Program-made: the position numbers and the translations under genes
DNA from: Euwallacea fornicatus
Lineage: Eukaryota > Arthropoda > Insecta > Coleoptera > Curculionidae
Reading direction: 5' to 3'
DNA: 64,000 nt
NCBI RefSeq assembly: GCF_040115645.1
Contig: NC_089575.1
Coordinates: forward strand, 434,001 to 498,000
In this document: positions 13,155-27,700 of the stretch, piece by piece
How positions within the stretch are numbered: the stretch's first letter is position 1
How the letters are laid out: the number at the start of each line of letters is the position of its first letter
The notes under the pieces: model-generated
The model's database searches: none
Told to the model about the DNA's origin: nothing
Seen by the model: only the letters and a program-made list of their open reading frames with translations

Positions 13155-15352
13155 CAGAGTTTCAATTTGAAAAGTTCCCACCCCTATTGTCGCGAAACGA
13201 GACAGATTTTTAAAAATCCACCGAAACGCGTCGATTATGTTATCGAAGGAAAACAATTTTTAAGTAGAATTCACTGGGCCTCTTTCAACCCCAAACCCCC
13301 AGAGCCACGCTCTGAAATAATTTATATGGTAAAAAGGGGTTAAGTGATACATCATCTTAAAGGGCTTTTCAATCCCTACATTTTGATACCTCACTCGTTC
13401 CATTTGACTGTTGCGTTATCAAGTTATACGTGTTTGATCATTCTAAATTCATTTGTCCTATTAGGGTGTGGAAGGCATTGAAACTAAAGCTTTTTTATTC
13501 AAACGTGTCTTACGATGAGGAAATTGTTGTAATAAATTTATTTACTGACCTGTTGACATATTGTTAGTCTACAGGGCCTTTAAAAGAAAAGAATCATTAA
13601 TCACCGAAACAAATGTTTATCAGTCTAACAATTTCGCTTGATCTTCTCAAAAAAACATCTATGAAAACGTGAATTTTTTTACAGTTTATTTTTATTTGCA
13701 TTGGAATGCGGTTTTAATAAATTTCATATTATCTTGCACGAAAAATATCAAATTTATTAAAATTAAATGCTCTGGCACCGGTCGATGTTATTAAATATTT
13801 AATTAAAATCAATTAAAATGTATTGTGAGTAATGTTAAAAATAGTACGCGAAATTCAGCAAAGAACTGAAATTACTTTTGCTCACGAGGAGCGAAGATGT
13901 GCAAGAACAGCGGAAGTTTTTAATGGTAGAAACACCAACTCAAATGTGAGTCAAAGATACGTTTTAAACTTAATAAAAAAAAATTACTGAAACGGGCTCT
14001 ATTGCAAACCAAAAAAGAGCTTTTCAGAGCGTTTGGAATGAAACTGCTCAAATAGAGGTTTTGGGAACCTTCTTTGCGAAGCTCAGCAATTTACTGTATA
14101 CGGCCGCAAGTCAAACTGGAATGTTACATGAATCTGTAGGAAATGCGCTGAAATTAAACAAATTTCATTGCTACAAAATGTACATTTTACAGGAACTTTC
14201 TGACGACGATTTTGATGGAAAAATGAAGTTTTGCGAAAACACGACCGGTTTAATTAATAATAATCAATTTTCTTCAATAAACATTTGCTTCAGTTCGGAT
14301 TCAGATTTTCTTAATGATCCGGTCAATAAACAGAACTGCCGATACTGAAGTGACAAAAATTTTCACGTTTTTATACCCAGTGGCCTAAAAAAGTATTAAA
14401 GTTTGCGCTGGTATTTTCGGAAATGACGTTATGGCACCTTCGTTTATTGAGGAAAACTTAATTGGAGACGCGTACTTAAACTTACTCGAAAACGTAATCG
14501 ACCCTTTAGTAACAATTCATTTGGCAGATCAAGTTGGTGAAATATTTTGCAAGAAGGCAAAATACATTTTCGGCAAAACGGAGCTTTGCAGCATTGTTTT
14601 CGCCAAGTGCAAGAATTGTTGGTTGACCGATTTTCCGACAAACGGGTTCGTATCGGGGGACCGACAGAACGGCCTGCAAGATCACCTGATTTAATGCCGT
14701 TAGATTATTTTTATGGGGGCATACAATATCGGTTTTTTTTCTACGTAAGGCAAGCAGGGCTATTCCGGAAGCGGTATTTGAAAATTTCAGAGAAAAATTT
14801 CAAAATGGGCTTTATTATTGTTTGGAAAATAATGTAGAACATTTCGAACATTTAATAAACTAAAAGTGTCAAAAATAGGAATGGCAATTTTGACCGTGTT
14901 TTTTTCTCTGAAAGGCCAATAATAAGAGAAATTATTTGTTTTGTAGTTCAAAACGGCCATGTACGAGTTTATTACAACAATTTTCTAATCGTAAGACATG
15001 TTTCAATTAAAAAAAGTCTCAGTTTCAACGTTATCAAAGCACTAATAGAAAAAATGAATTTAGATTGATCAAACACGTATAACTTGATAACGCAACAGTC
15101 AAATGTACGAAATGAGGTACCAAAATGTAGAGAATGAAAAAGCTCTTTAAAATCATGTATTACTTAGCCAACTTTACCACTTAAGATGTTTAAGAGGGGG
15201 CTCTGAAGCTAGAGGGTTGAAAAAGACACACTGAATTCTACACAAAAATTGTTTCCTCTTGATAAGAAATTCGACGTGTTACACAACGATTAACACAAAA
15301 TCTTTTCCGTTTCACGATAACAGGGATGGAAAGTTTTCAAAGTGACCCCCTG
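13155..15352 (+). mobile_element. DUF4817-type transposon, copy 2 (full length, inactive)
   Basis: A complete 2.2-kb element: ends CAGAGTTTCAATTTGAAAAG (13155) and, inverted, CAGGGGGTCACTTTGAAAAC (15352), each flanked by TA. The terminal inverted repeats extend for about 350 bases, including a shared GCGTTATCAAGTTATACGTG stretch. The transposase relic on the plus strand runs from about 13818 to 14800: an HTH region, KFHCYKMYILQEL, a stop straight after NCRY (14348), a restarted piece at 14431 and, after a frameshift, FRQNGALQHCF with PARSPDLMPLDYF. The Asp of the usual FQ-DGA motif is Asn. The right end is only 232 bases upstream of the first coding ATG of the CCDC142-like gene. Confidence 0.87.
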
Positions 15353-15797
15353 TATAAGTAAAAATGACATCGAGAGGGGCAGATAACGTTAAATTGTTCT
15401 TCCTATTAATCCGCGGATATTCTTCTTGGAATCTGTTATGCCATTCCGGCACATTTGATTCACGAAGTATTGATCAAACTCATCCAGAGCAACGTACATT
15501 ATTCAAATAAAAGTTCTATTTTCTAATGAATATCGTAAACGTGTGTTCAAGGTTTAGTTAAGAAATTTATTAATTTTGTCATTTATGTCCGGCAATTTGC
15601 TTGCTCTTGCAAAGTGGTTTCCTTCATCCATTGTCGAACATGAAGACGTCTTTAGTAGGTGCAGAGCCTTAAGGGTGACCTGTTTCACCCTAATTGGTAA
15701 CATACTGAAGGTGGCAGATACAATAGAAATGGCTCAGAGTGCGAAACCTGACGATTCGGTAATGAATGATTCCGTCATGCTCGAGGTAGGTATTATG
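13770..15797 (+). repeat. Inverted duplication, copy B
   Basis: Reverse-complement partner of 2036-4060. This copy is the probable source, because the exon it contains continues into the rest of the CCDC142-like gene and its transposon is complete at both ends, whereas copy A is cut at both. Confidence 0.85.
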
Positions 15798-18700
15798 TAA
15801 AATTTAATCAAGTCTAAATTAAGAATCAGTTAATATTTTGCAGGACCTCGAAAAAATTTGTCTTGCTCTTGAGCAAGTGCTGACGTCATTTACGTTAAGT
15901 TTCCAGGAAATATTAATATCAAAGTCCCACCCTTTACTACTAAGAAAATTCAACGTTTTTAAGGAATTATTACGAAAGATCAAACTTCAATTGTGTTACA
16001 TTCTCCAATCGTTCATTTGCGATATTAGTTGTCACTTTCTACTATTTGGTGATCCTTTCCTTACTTTTACTTTACGGTAAAATACAGAGAATACGATTCG
16101 GTGTCTGAATTATTAAGTAAATTCATTTCAGACTCTCTAATTGTTACAACAACTTACTGGCCTTAGATGCTACATTTAACTTATCAGACAACTCAAATAG
16201 TGTATGCAACAATACGTGCCCGTACTTGAGATTTGCGTTAAGAAAATTCTCCGTTACCAGATTTTTACAAATTCTTTCATATCAAAGAGCGGAATATTGC
16301 TGCCATAACTTAATAGACTGCTTATTAGAAGCATATAAGATGCATGAGATCTTAGAAGAGGATAATAGTTCTGACAATTCAAGCGTCGAAATCTATATGT
16401 GAGTATGGGTGAGTGAGTACGTCGTAGAATAATAGGCCATGAAAATTGACAGTTTTCGTAGCCAAAAGGAAAAGAGGTGGTAAAAGCACGCCTGCGCAGC
16501 GAGTATAATGTAAAACAGTAAGCCGTCAAAATTGGACTTTAACAATTTTCATAGCCAAACGGAAGATAGGTAGAATAAGTACGCTATGCGATTGGTCAAA
16601 ATCGCATCGCCTTATATCCGAGATCACTGCTCTTGGTGGCTTTTTCACAGAGCGATATGGCAGCTCTAGACCGATCGCGTCGAGCTGTCAAAACCTGCCC
16701 TGCGCAACGCGATCCGACAATCGTCGGTATATCAAAGGAAAATGTTTGTCTGCGTTTATTTCGGACAGGGTTATAAATAGGTACGTTGTCTGTATGGTTT
16801 TCAGCTGAGCGACCGTCGGTTTAATTTAAAATAATGCGCGCGTGCGTAAACTGGGACAAAGCATTGAATCATTTTTTTCCTTAAAATATTTTGTGCTAAA
16901 CAGCGCCACTTTGCTGCGGAATTCAACGCGGCGCAGCTCAGCTCAGCGCGACGCGTTCGGTCTAGAGCCGCTGACCGTTTCGAAAATACACAGGGCATTT
17001 CAAATTTCACTCTCACTATTGGGATCTCGGGAACTAAAGGAGATACGAAAAAGATTAAAAGGGGGCAAAATTTGGTAATTAGGCAGTTAACCGAATGCCG
17101 TTTTCGACATTTGAATTTTCCGAACACTTTCGAAGATATCTAAAAAACACTAAAAATCCGAGATTGGCTTTTTATTTATTTATCGTTATTTGATATGGAA
17201 ACCCAAAACCACAAGCGCATTTTCATTGCCACTTTTTCTCAGGTACACGGTGACCTTTTCAGGTTAGTTCAGGTTAGTTCGGTCAGGTCATCCGACTATT
17301 TTTCTGTGGAAAAATATCATGTGGAATACACAAGGAAAAATAAAGTTGATGATAATAGCCGAAAGACGAAATGTCGAATGGTAAATCTAAAAAAGTTTTC
17401 GTGTAGCTGAGAATAAGTGGCGGTGAAGAAAATGTGCTTGTGGTTTTTGAGTTTCCTGGTCAAATAACGTTAAAAAAATAAACCGAAATCTCTACTTTTT
17501 AGTTTCTTTTCGGCTATCTTCGGAAGTATTCGGAATGTTCAAATTTTGAAAAAGGTATTTGATCAGAGCTGAATTACGCAATTTTGCCCCCATTTAAACT
17601 TTTCCGTATCTCCTCCAGTCTCCGAGACCTCGACGGCGAGGGTCGAATTCGAAACGACCTATACACCCGAGAGTAATTCTTATTTGACCACCCAGTATAC
17701 TATACATTTTTTGTTGCTACTACACCTGACATAACAGAAAAACTGCATTATTTTGAATTAGGGCTCTCACCAGACATCTATCTCCGCCTGCAGATATTAA
17801 TAGGCAAAACGATAAAAACGAGAACACGTCGTCAGCAACGGCTGATGATCACGTTGGAAGCTTTATGAGCTTGGAGAAAATGATATCTGAAGAGGAATCA
17901 AATGTAATTATAATTCTAAAGCAAACTCAGAAGGTAGCGCCTATGATGTTAGGTAAAGATCTACGAGCGACTGGAGATACCACAAATGGTTCGTAAAGTT
18001 GTGTAAGCTTAGTTGCACCTGTATGATTTACTTGACTTGCCTAAGCTTGATTGAGGTACGACACAGTTGGTACACATAAGAAGTTCCTTAATCTTTCATA
18101 AGTGACGTACGATGGATGATACCAATAAGGCAATAAAACACAGTTAATTTGATAACTGTACATTAGATAGCTGTATGGATCACAACAAGTCTTCCAAGGA
18201 TCCCACAAAAAGTAATCAAAGCTTATTAGTTTACACAGGAAAACATCTATCTACGTTGTGGAATAAACACCGTTCGTCAGCTAATGTATGCTCTTATAGA
18301 GCTAAATCAGAAAAACATAATTACTCAATTACTCGATCCAAAAGCTCGAAATCTATGTGATCCTGAAGAAATCTGGAAACAGTTTGGGAGGTCACTTTTT
18401 TTAAAACTGTTGATGAGTTTATCAACCAGCAAATTGATGCTGTAACAAATATAACTACTCTAGAAAAACATATACAAGACCAACTTATGTCTTAGAGATA
18501 GAAGTATTGATTGGCTTATTATACTTAATCGGGGTTAAGAAAATAAATAGGCTTAACTCCCTTAAAATGTTTAGTACTACTGGAGATTTTCCAGAGCTTT
18601 TTCGTTTGACGATGTCTCAGCAATGCTTTCCTTTCCGTTTTAGACATCTTATAATTGATGACGGTGAAGCAAGGGATGCTAGAAGAGCCATAGATGAATT

Positions 18701-21700
18701 GACACCAATTTATAACACGTTTGAAAAAGTCAATGAGAATTGCAAAAGAAACTTTAGCCTCTCTCAAACAACAACCATAGATTATATGGTGGTAGCTTTT
18801 CGAGGGAGATGTTGACTTAGACAGTATACAGCCTGTTCTAAGTTCAGTGCGCACCACTGGTAACTTTTTTATTATTATAGATATAAAGTCAGTTAAATTA
18901 ACAAACTAGTGGCTTTTTTCCACCGATTCAGAGGGTGAAAAAGGAAAAACAATTAAATGTGCCGTTAAAAAACATAAGGAAAAAGGTTTTTAAACGGGAC
19001 ACCCTGTATATTCTTTACTTCAACGTTCGCAAATCACCAAATTATCAGCACATTTTTCTTTTAGACTAGTTGGTTGTGTATATCTAAAAAAAATTTCATT
19101 ATATGCGTCATTGTACTTTAATTTGATGCCAAAAAAAGCAAGCTAAGAAATTAAAGTATTAAATTTGATTTAAATTTGAAATTATTATTATTTAACAGAA
19201 CTGCATTTTATTATAGTTGAATTATTAATTTTGTAAAATGGCACTTTCTGAAAGAAAGATGGTCTCCAAGCACTGGAACGGCATGGTGAAGTCTATCCTG
19301 AACGTAATCTACCAAGGAAAAGATATTTACTAAATTTTTACAGAAAATTTAGGAATAATGAAAGAGTCGTCGTGAAAACTAGAACTCAAAAACAATTTAT
19401 TACAAACGAGGGCGTAGAAGCGAGTGTGTTGGCAAATTTCGAAGCGTACAGAAATCAATTAGAAATTTAACAACAAAGGTTTTAAGTTATGTACGATTTG
19501 TAGAATAAAAAATATGCACATACAGTGTGACTCATTTGTTTTGGGGTCAGTCTGTAAAAAGTTTATTGATTGTGCGATTTAACCCGTTTTTTTTTATTAT
19601 AAAGCTTGATAAACTGCACATTTTCATCAAAAATGGCCTGGTTGATACAAAATTGAGCCTACTATGACAGTTCCTACCAACAAAATTTTAATAAATCATA
19701 TTAGCGATTTTTTTAGAAAAAATCTGTGTACGCCACTGGATTGACCACCCCTCAGAACTGGCTTGTACAAAATTTTAATGAAACATTTTGAGTAATAACG
19801 ATTTTGTAGAAGAACTAAAGATGCACACTGGGTACTTACTTATTTTTACTTTTTTTATTTAATTTTTTTTTTTTTTTTTAAGTAGTTTTTAACGTATGGG
19901 AAAACATTTTTCGCTTATTGTTATTTGTTATTTATATTTCTTGAATCGGAACCATGTAAGTTTTTTGTTTGCAACATACAGTATCGGACAAAATTAGAGC
20001 AACTTTTGAAATATTCTTCTAAATTTAACTTCTCTAAAAAATCATGAAATATTTTATCATAAATATTCAGCTTAAGGTAGCTAGTGTAAAATACATTTGC
20101 TACAAACAGTCTAAATTGTTATTGGGAATAAAAAAACAAAAAAATTGTTTTTTATCTAAAATTCTTTGCGACAAAATAAGAGCAACCAATGTTTAAATAT
20201 TTCGTATTTCTGACTTTCCTGTGGTCTTTTAAACAACGAACATCTACGATTATGCCTCGTGGTGTTCACTATTCAGTTGATCTAAAACAAAAATTCATTA
20301 GTGCATATAAGAGTGGGAAATCGCAAAAACTTATATCGGAAGTTTTTGGCATAAAAAATGAGATTCACTGACCGTGGTGACGTAACAAATTTAAAACGAG
20401 GTGGTCGGAAGGGAAAAACGACAGAGAAGTTAGACAGGAGCCTTATAAGGCTAAGTAAGAAAAATCCTGAAATGTCAGCTCGCCAGATTATTGCACAAGC
20501 AGGAGAAGTTGGGGTTTCTTCCAGAACAGTTCAACGTCGATTGACAGAACGTGGTTTAAAAGGAAGGAAACCTGCCGAAAAACCACATCTTTCACTAAAA
20601 AATAGAGAGGCCAGGATGTTGTTCGCCACCTACCACCGAGATTGGACTCCTCAACAGTGGAAGAAAGTATTATTTTCCGATGAATCCAAGTTTTGCATCT
20701 ATGGAAGTGATGGAGCTCAATGGGCACGTCGTCCAAATGGCCAAAGACTTAATCCAAAGTACGTAAAAACTACCATTAAACACGAAGGAGGAAATATTAT
20801 GGTTTGGGGTTGTTTCTCTGCTTACGGAACTGGTCCACTTTATAGGATTAAGGACAAAATGGATAGATTTAAGTATCATTATATACTAGAGAATGTTATG
20901 TATCCATATGCCGAATGGGAAATGCCCCTTAAGTTTGTCCACCAGCACGACAACGATCCTAAGCATACTGGGAAAATAGTAAAAGCTTGGTTCGTGGAGA
21001 AGAAAGTCGAGGCAATGAAATGGCCAGCCCAATCTCCGGACTTAAATCCCATTGAGAACCTTTGGGAGATCGTAGATAACAAAATCCGAGGAAAAAATAT
21101 GACCAATCAGGATAATTTATTTGAAGAAATAGAGAACGCCTGGAAGTCTATTGATCCTGACATCATTTCAAATTTAGTTTCTTTAATGCCAAAAAGGTGT
21201 GAGCTAGTTCTTCAAAACAAGGGGTATTGGACTAAATATTAATGGTAATACACAAAAAATTGTTCTAAATATACTGACTTTCAAAAAAACCGGAACACCA
21301 AGAAGAACACATCGCACACGTTTGAAATTCTGGCATTACGTTGGGTGGGGTAATAGATAGAAACGATCAAAATATCAAAAGAAAATTATTGTGAATAAGT
21401 GAAAAAATTTAATAATAATTTAATAATGGGTGGTATCTCCTCTTAAATGAATACATTCCTGTAAGCGACATGGCACGCTTAAAATTAAATTGTCAATATC
21501 TTCCTGTGGTATTGTATCCCAGGCAATCTGCACCTGCTCGCGGAGTTCATCTATGGTCTCTAAAGACCGAACTAACGTTGAAGTCTCCGACCCATTATAT
21601 CTCATACATGCTCTATTGGGGATAAATCTGGAGACCGAGCTGGCCAAGGCAAAGTATCCAAATTTTCAGCTTCCAAATACCTCAAAGTATCGTTGGCTAC

Positions 21701-24700
21701 ATGTGGTCGCGCATTATCCTGTTGAAATGTGTTTCCTGAATGGTCGTGCATGTATGGTACAAGAATCGATTCTAAGACACTATTAATGTATTAGGTCGTG
21801 TAGTATGAAATGAGTAGAATTGAATTGAAACTTTAGTCATTTTTTTTCATATGAAATGTTTTTATTGTCAATCGAAATATGCACCACCATTATCAATACA
21901 CTTCTGCCATTTAACGGGAAGTTCATTGATTCCCCTGCTGTAAAAGCCTGCAGGCCGGGAGTCGATAAACTCGTGGAAGGCAGCTTTGACAGCCTCGTCG
22001 GAGTTGAATGTTTTCCTTACCAAGAAGTTATCCAAATTTTGAAAGAAGTGGTAATCAGTGGGTGCTAAGTCGGGTGAATACGGTGGATGACGAAGAGTTT
22101 CTAATTCCAACTCCTGTAGCTTGGCCAAGGTGACTTGTGCGGTGTGTGGCCGAGCGTTGTCGTGCAGCAATAGCGGTGCGCTTCGATTGACTAATCTTGG
22201 CTGCTTAACCGTCAGTTGCCTCATCATTTCGGTCAGTTGTCGGCAGTAGACATCAGCCGTGATCGATTCACCAGGTTTCATGAAGCTGCGATGGATGAAA
22301 CCTGCGTTGGACCACCAAACGGACACCATAAGCTTCTTTTGATGAAGATTTTTTTTCGCACAATGTTTTGGTGGTTCATCTTAATCCAACCACTGCGATG
22401 AACGTCTGGTATTGTCATATAGGATCCATTTCTGATCACAAGTAACAATCCGATTCAAAAATGGATCGTTATTACACCGGCACAGCAAAGAAACACAAGC
22501 TTCGAGACGTCGTTCTTTCTGTATGTCGCTCAACTCATGCGGTACCCTGCGGTACCCACTTGTCCAGCTTTTTCACCTCACCAATTTCAGCCAAATGAGT
22601 CAACATTGTTTTTTTGGTTACACTGAATATTAACGAAAATTCGAAGGCACTTTGACGTGGATTCGCTTCCACCACGGCTTTCAGATGATCGTTATCCACT
22701 TGAGTTTCAGGTCGTCCACGTGGTTCATTTGTTAGGTCAAAATTTCCAGAACGAAATTTCATGAACCAACGAGATAGTGTTTGCTGTGAAGTGACTTCAG
22801 TACCAAACACATCATTAATATTGCGAGCCGTCTGAGCTGTTGCGGTTCCACGGTGGAACTCATATTTCATTACCACACGAATTTCACTATTTTGCATAGC
22901 TGCACAAAATTTTTTATAAAAATAAAAGTTCTCAATAATTTTTTACAGTTTAAACTCTGATCGAAAGAGGAAAAATGTGCCTTTTTCACATAAAAAAGTC
23001 AAGTCCAAATATAGATTTAGAGTGAAGTGATTCGCAGTTGAATGTGGCATTTCGAGAATCTACTCATTCCATACTACACGACCTAATATTTGCATTGAAT
23101 ATATCTGTATATATGAGTATATCTGTAAAGCAAAAAAGCGTAGAAATATTGGTTTATGACCTTTTTACTCATTTTCACCTAATGCAGGGTCAATATTGTG
23201 AGTAACTGGACGTGTCAAGCCAGGTACTTCTGGGACTCTCTTCGTATCTCGCCTATTCAGAGAAAAAATTCACCAAACACTTTACTTTCCGAATGAGAAA
23301 CCCAGACAAGATGAAGTACAGATGTATGAACATCGTCAAATGAGGAATTCTTGGCAAAACCGAAAAACAAAATTTTGTTGTTAAGCATGTAATAAGCTCC
23401 TTCGCCTCGACTATTTAATCGTTAATTGCAACAATTGTTCGGAAGAAAGGCTGTGAATGTCCAGGCATTTTTTTCCTTTGATTTACTTTCTAGTTCTTAA
23501 TTAGGCACCCAGTTTTGTTCTTCGAGTTAAGAAGAAATATATTATTTGTTTATTTAATTTATTTTCCTTCATAATTATTTTTCCTGTCTGTTTTATTGCC
23601 TTATTGCCATATCGACGTAAGAAACCAACGTCACAAGTTAAGTTACGGCAGCCCACGTCACTTATGAATGGTTAACATTATTGATACGAGTTTTAGCACG
23701 AAAATTGCTATTTTGTAAGAACCCTATGAAGGTAATTATGTATTATGTATGTTGTATGTGTTATATTACTATGTAGGTATACAAATATCGGGCTTCTCTG
23801 GCTTAAGTTTAAATTATGCCGATGCTAACAGGCTTGGAGCATAAATGTGAATTAAAACTGGAAACTAAGGCTCTTTGCACTTCCTAGGTAAATCTAAAAT
23901 TGATTCGAAAATAACCCAAAAGGTATTAGACTACTACGAGCAAATTTTATGGACGGAAGTTGGAAATTACTTAGAGCATGTAATTTTATGGTGGGCATCG
24001 AGCCCTTTATCCTCAAGGCCGCCAAGGTCAAGCCAACATCTTAGAGAATGGATAAATAATTTTGCTCCATCAGGTAAGACCCGGTGTCTAGCACGATGGA
24101 CTCCTTAACAGCAAATACATACAAGATGGGTTAAATGGGCGTAAAGTTGTAAGTCTAATTCGGGGAAGAACGAAATAGAAAAAGTACTTTTTTGAAAATT
24201 GTAAAAAACATCAAATTTCATCGTACAACTTCCTTTGTCGAATATTCCGACTCAAATATCATTGATTTTAGCCGAGGTCCCTCCCGTGATCCTCGCGGCA
24301 TTACTCAACCTGGCAGATGCTCTGGGCGTTCAAATAACTTACACCCTCTGGGACCAATGCTTCCGACAGGCGTTAGTAGCTGCGAAAAAAACGGGAAATC
24401 AAGAAACTGGAAAGTTATTTTGCAACGTGTTACAGGAGTTAGTTGCACTTTGCAATTTGTTCGAAGTTACGTCTGATTGGACTATTGGCGCCCCATTAAA
24501 TGAGTTGCCCTTAGTCGAGCAAATTCCTGTGCTCCATAGACTTGGTAAGTATTTGATTGAAACATTCTGTATGTCCAGTTTTGCCCTAAAAATAATTTTT
24601 ATGTCAGAGCAAAGTTGTAGGCACAAACTTAGTAAACTCAATTTAACTATTTCGGATCTTTCTTGCAGATATTTCGTTCGAATATTGTGCAGTGCGCTTG

Positions 24701-27700
24701 TACATTTGTTGAGTGTCACGTTTTTGAACTGCGCATGCCTCGATATGTTAACCACTAATTAAGAGTTAATTTGCATGGTTTTGACGTTTCTGCTGTCAAA
24801 TGTGTTTTAAAGGCTATTAGTGTCACACGTGTGTGTCAAAGCGCGAATACCTTCAGGAAGCTTTGACCACCAGATAAAGCTGCGTAACAGTCCTGTTATG
24901 TGCTTTAAGAAGTATGCTAGTAACCGATAAATATCCCTGAAGTGTATCCGCTGCCGCTACATCAGATATAATGAGAATAAAATAAAAATAAGGCAGATGC
25001 ATCGCGCACAAATGCTCTAAGTACCCGCGAATGAGCCTAATTTGCGGCACCTTTGAAAATTTCAGTTCTTAAAAATGGTCCAAATGGCAAATTATGAAAT
25101 AAGTATGTCGAAACCGAATGAAAGGTATAAAAATTAAATTCGGTTGAATGGAAATAGGAAATAACTGCGACATACATAAGTAAAAAATTGCAAATTTTAC
25201 CTACAAGAAATGAGTTTTTTTTTTTAATTTGATACAAAAAAATGGGGAGACCTTGAAGAAACACCCGGTATACTTCCAATCATATCATGGTCATCTCTCT
25301 TATTGTTACACAGCAATAAGAATAAGTATGTCATTTTCAAATTAGTTTTCCGTGGAACAATTGCTATTGTTTCACACTATGTGCTACTGGGAAAACTGTT
25401 GCAAGCAAATGAAAATTGCGTATCACATTAAAAGGGAAAATCGCACATTTAGAATCGATAGCTTTATGTTTATATCAATTTATCATTGCAGATCATAGTA
25501 TTCATACTACAAGGTTATGGGCTATCAGCGAGTGCCGGAAAATAGCTGGCTCTTGGAATGTTAAGGACGTCTTCGCCATAACCCATTCCGAAATTACCAA
25601 CTGCTTGGCACAGTTAAATAACCTTCGTGTAGCTGATCATACTATTGCAATTGAAAAAGGAGGGATGGAAGTTCATGTTGAAGTATGCGCGCTTATGAGA
25701 GCTAAACTTGTGTCCGAGGTCAAAGAGAACATACAGCAACTTAAGGTTGGGAAATGCCTAGTATGACAAGTGATAATTTTCAAAAATCTCGCAATAGGCG
25801 GTCGCTCGTACACGTAGGGCGTGGATAAGCCACTTACTATGCCCCACCATCAAACATCTGACATTGATAACAGACGAAAGACGAATTTATCAAAGACGTG
25901 CCCCGCTGATCTTTCAACGCCTATCTGAGTTTTTTTTTAATTACCACGTTTGATCGTAGGTTCGTTCGTTCAGTCCCTGGTGAAGAGGAACTTTTATTTC
26001 TTTAATTCGGGAAAGCTTTTTACTACACCTAACCGATTTTTCATAAAATTAGCACCGAGTTTGAATGATTCAGTATTGCGAACATTGAACACTATTTTAA
26101 CATAATATTTTAATACGGAAAAATTGTAATTTTTAAGTTGAAATACTAAAACCTTATTTATAAATTTAAATACGGATATCTTTCTTTTAGGATTCCCCTA
26201 AAGAATGCATAAGCTGCTTAGCTTCAATATGCAAGATTATAAACTTGGCTAACCTTCAAATGATATTTCCAGCAAAATCATTATGGAGGATAAATCGTGA
26301 AGATGTCCCTAACTCCGCCAGCTCTTATGTTAAGAAATATCTCGGTGAGAATTTAATTTTTCGATGATTCTAATAGCGTTTTTCACGGGCCGCACAAGGG
26401 GTGGAGGGGTGGAAGGTATCTCGTATCATTTGTTAACTTATAAGGCTAGGAGTACTTTTCTTGGTGCGGCCAGTGGAAAAAGGTCCAACATTCTAATGTT
26501 AACATTCCCGTCCTGAAACAGAAAAGATGTTGTTACCGGTCCTAAACTCTATTGATGACGACGTGATTTGTAACATGGTTTTAACCTTGGTGTGTGAATC
26601 ATGGTTGGATCATATTTACAATCAGAAAATAAAATTCTCCCATTGGGGTGCTTTTCAATTGCTATGCGATTTTGCCTACGTAAGTATGTGGATAGAAGAA
26701 TGTTCCTTCATAAGTGATCGAATGAAGAAAAAGTTGGTGAAGAACGAAATATTGCGTAGATGCGAAGGTGTTGGCAGGTTATTGCTGCGATGTCCTGGTG
26801 AGAAACTAAATATGGTGGATAAGAAAATGGTTTCTACACTTTATAATAATGGTGAGTGATCGATATTCTTTTATATCGTAATTACCAAATAAACCATCGT
26901 TCAAATTGGCACATCTTAAGCAATGAGGGGCGTTTGCTCATGGCTTAAGATTAAGTACACTGAACTTAATTACCTTTATGGCACGCCTTCGCCTTCACCT
27001 GTGATCTAACGTTGTTAACAATGTCAGCGTTTAAAATAGCAACATTTTTTCAGATATTAAATGTTGTGTCTTGTTCTGGTTTCGAAGTCAAATGGTGCCT
27101 GGGGTCTTGTAGAGACTACAAAATGTTTAATTATCTCACAGTTTTTGATCGCTACTGTTCACTATATATTCAAGATCTTATTCTGGAACTTGCCTGGTGC
27201 TCTATATTTCCTAAAATAGATTTAGTACACACCATCACATCGTAATAGCTCTAATAGATACTACATGTTGAGTGCTTTATTCACTCGGTTAGGGGGCTAT
27301 AATTTAACGGGGAATTTTTCTTTTTAGATTGTTTTTCTATATTATTCTTATGCAGCTTGTAGCCCGTCATTTACTCGGTGTCCAACGGTCGTGAAGTAGG
27401 GTAGTTTTTTACGTTGCCGCTTTTGTTACTAATAAAGAGACAAAGAATCCATGTCACAAACAATCAGAGTAAACTTTCTAGTAAATCGATTCTGAATGAT
27501 GAAATTTAGCCATCATAAAGGAAGTAAAACGTAAATTCTGTTGATCAAAAAATCGAAAATGAGAGTGCCTGAAACTGCAATATTGTGCAGCAACGTATAA
27601 GACATTTATTATGGGGGCTAGTATTTAAAAAATTAGTAATTTACAGAATTTTTCCCTTATTTTTTTACTAAGTGGTATTTCTAGTTAATTTGCTATGAGT

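Noticed and set aside
15413..15530. Open stretches on both strands next to the CCDC142 first exon, also present at 2339-2446, which look protein-like.
   Set aside because: Neither has splice sites that join the known exon in frame, and both strands look equally coding. Kept only as a possible lost upstream exon.
16430..16610. Two similar stretches containing a GTAGCCAAAAGGAA / ATAGCCAAACGGAA motif.
   Set aside because: Imperfect and short; may be a decayed tandem repeat but too weak to annotate.
17761..17952. First taken as the N-terminus of the piggyBac relic that follows.
   Set aside because: With an acceptor at 17773 and donor at 17952 it joins CCDC142 exons 3 and 5 in exact phase, so it is exon 4 of the host gene.
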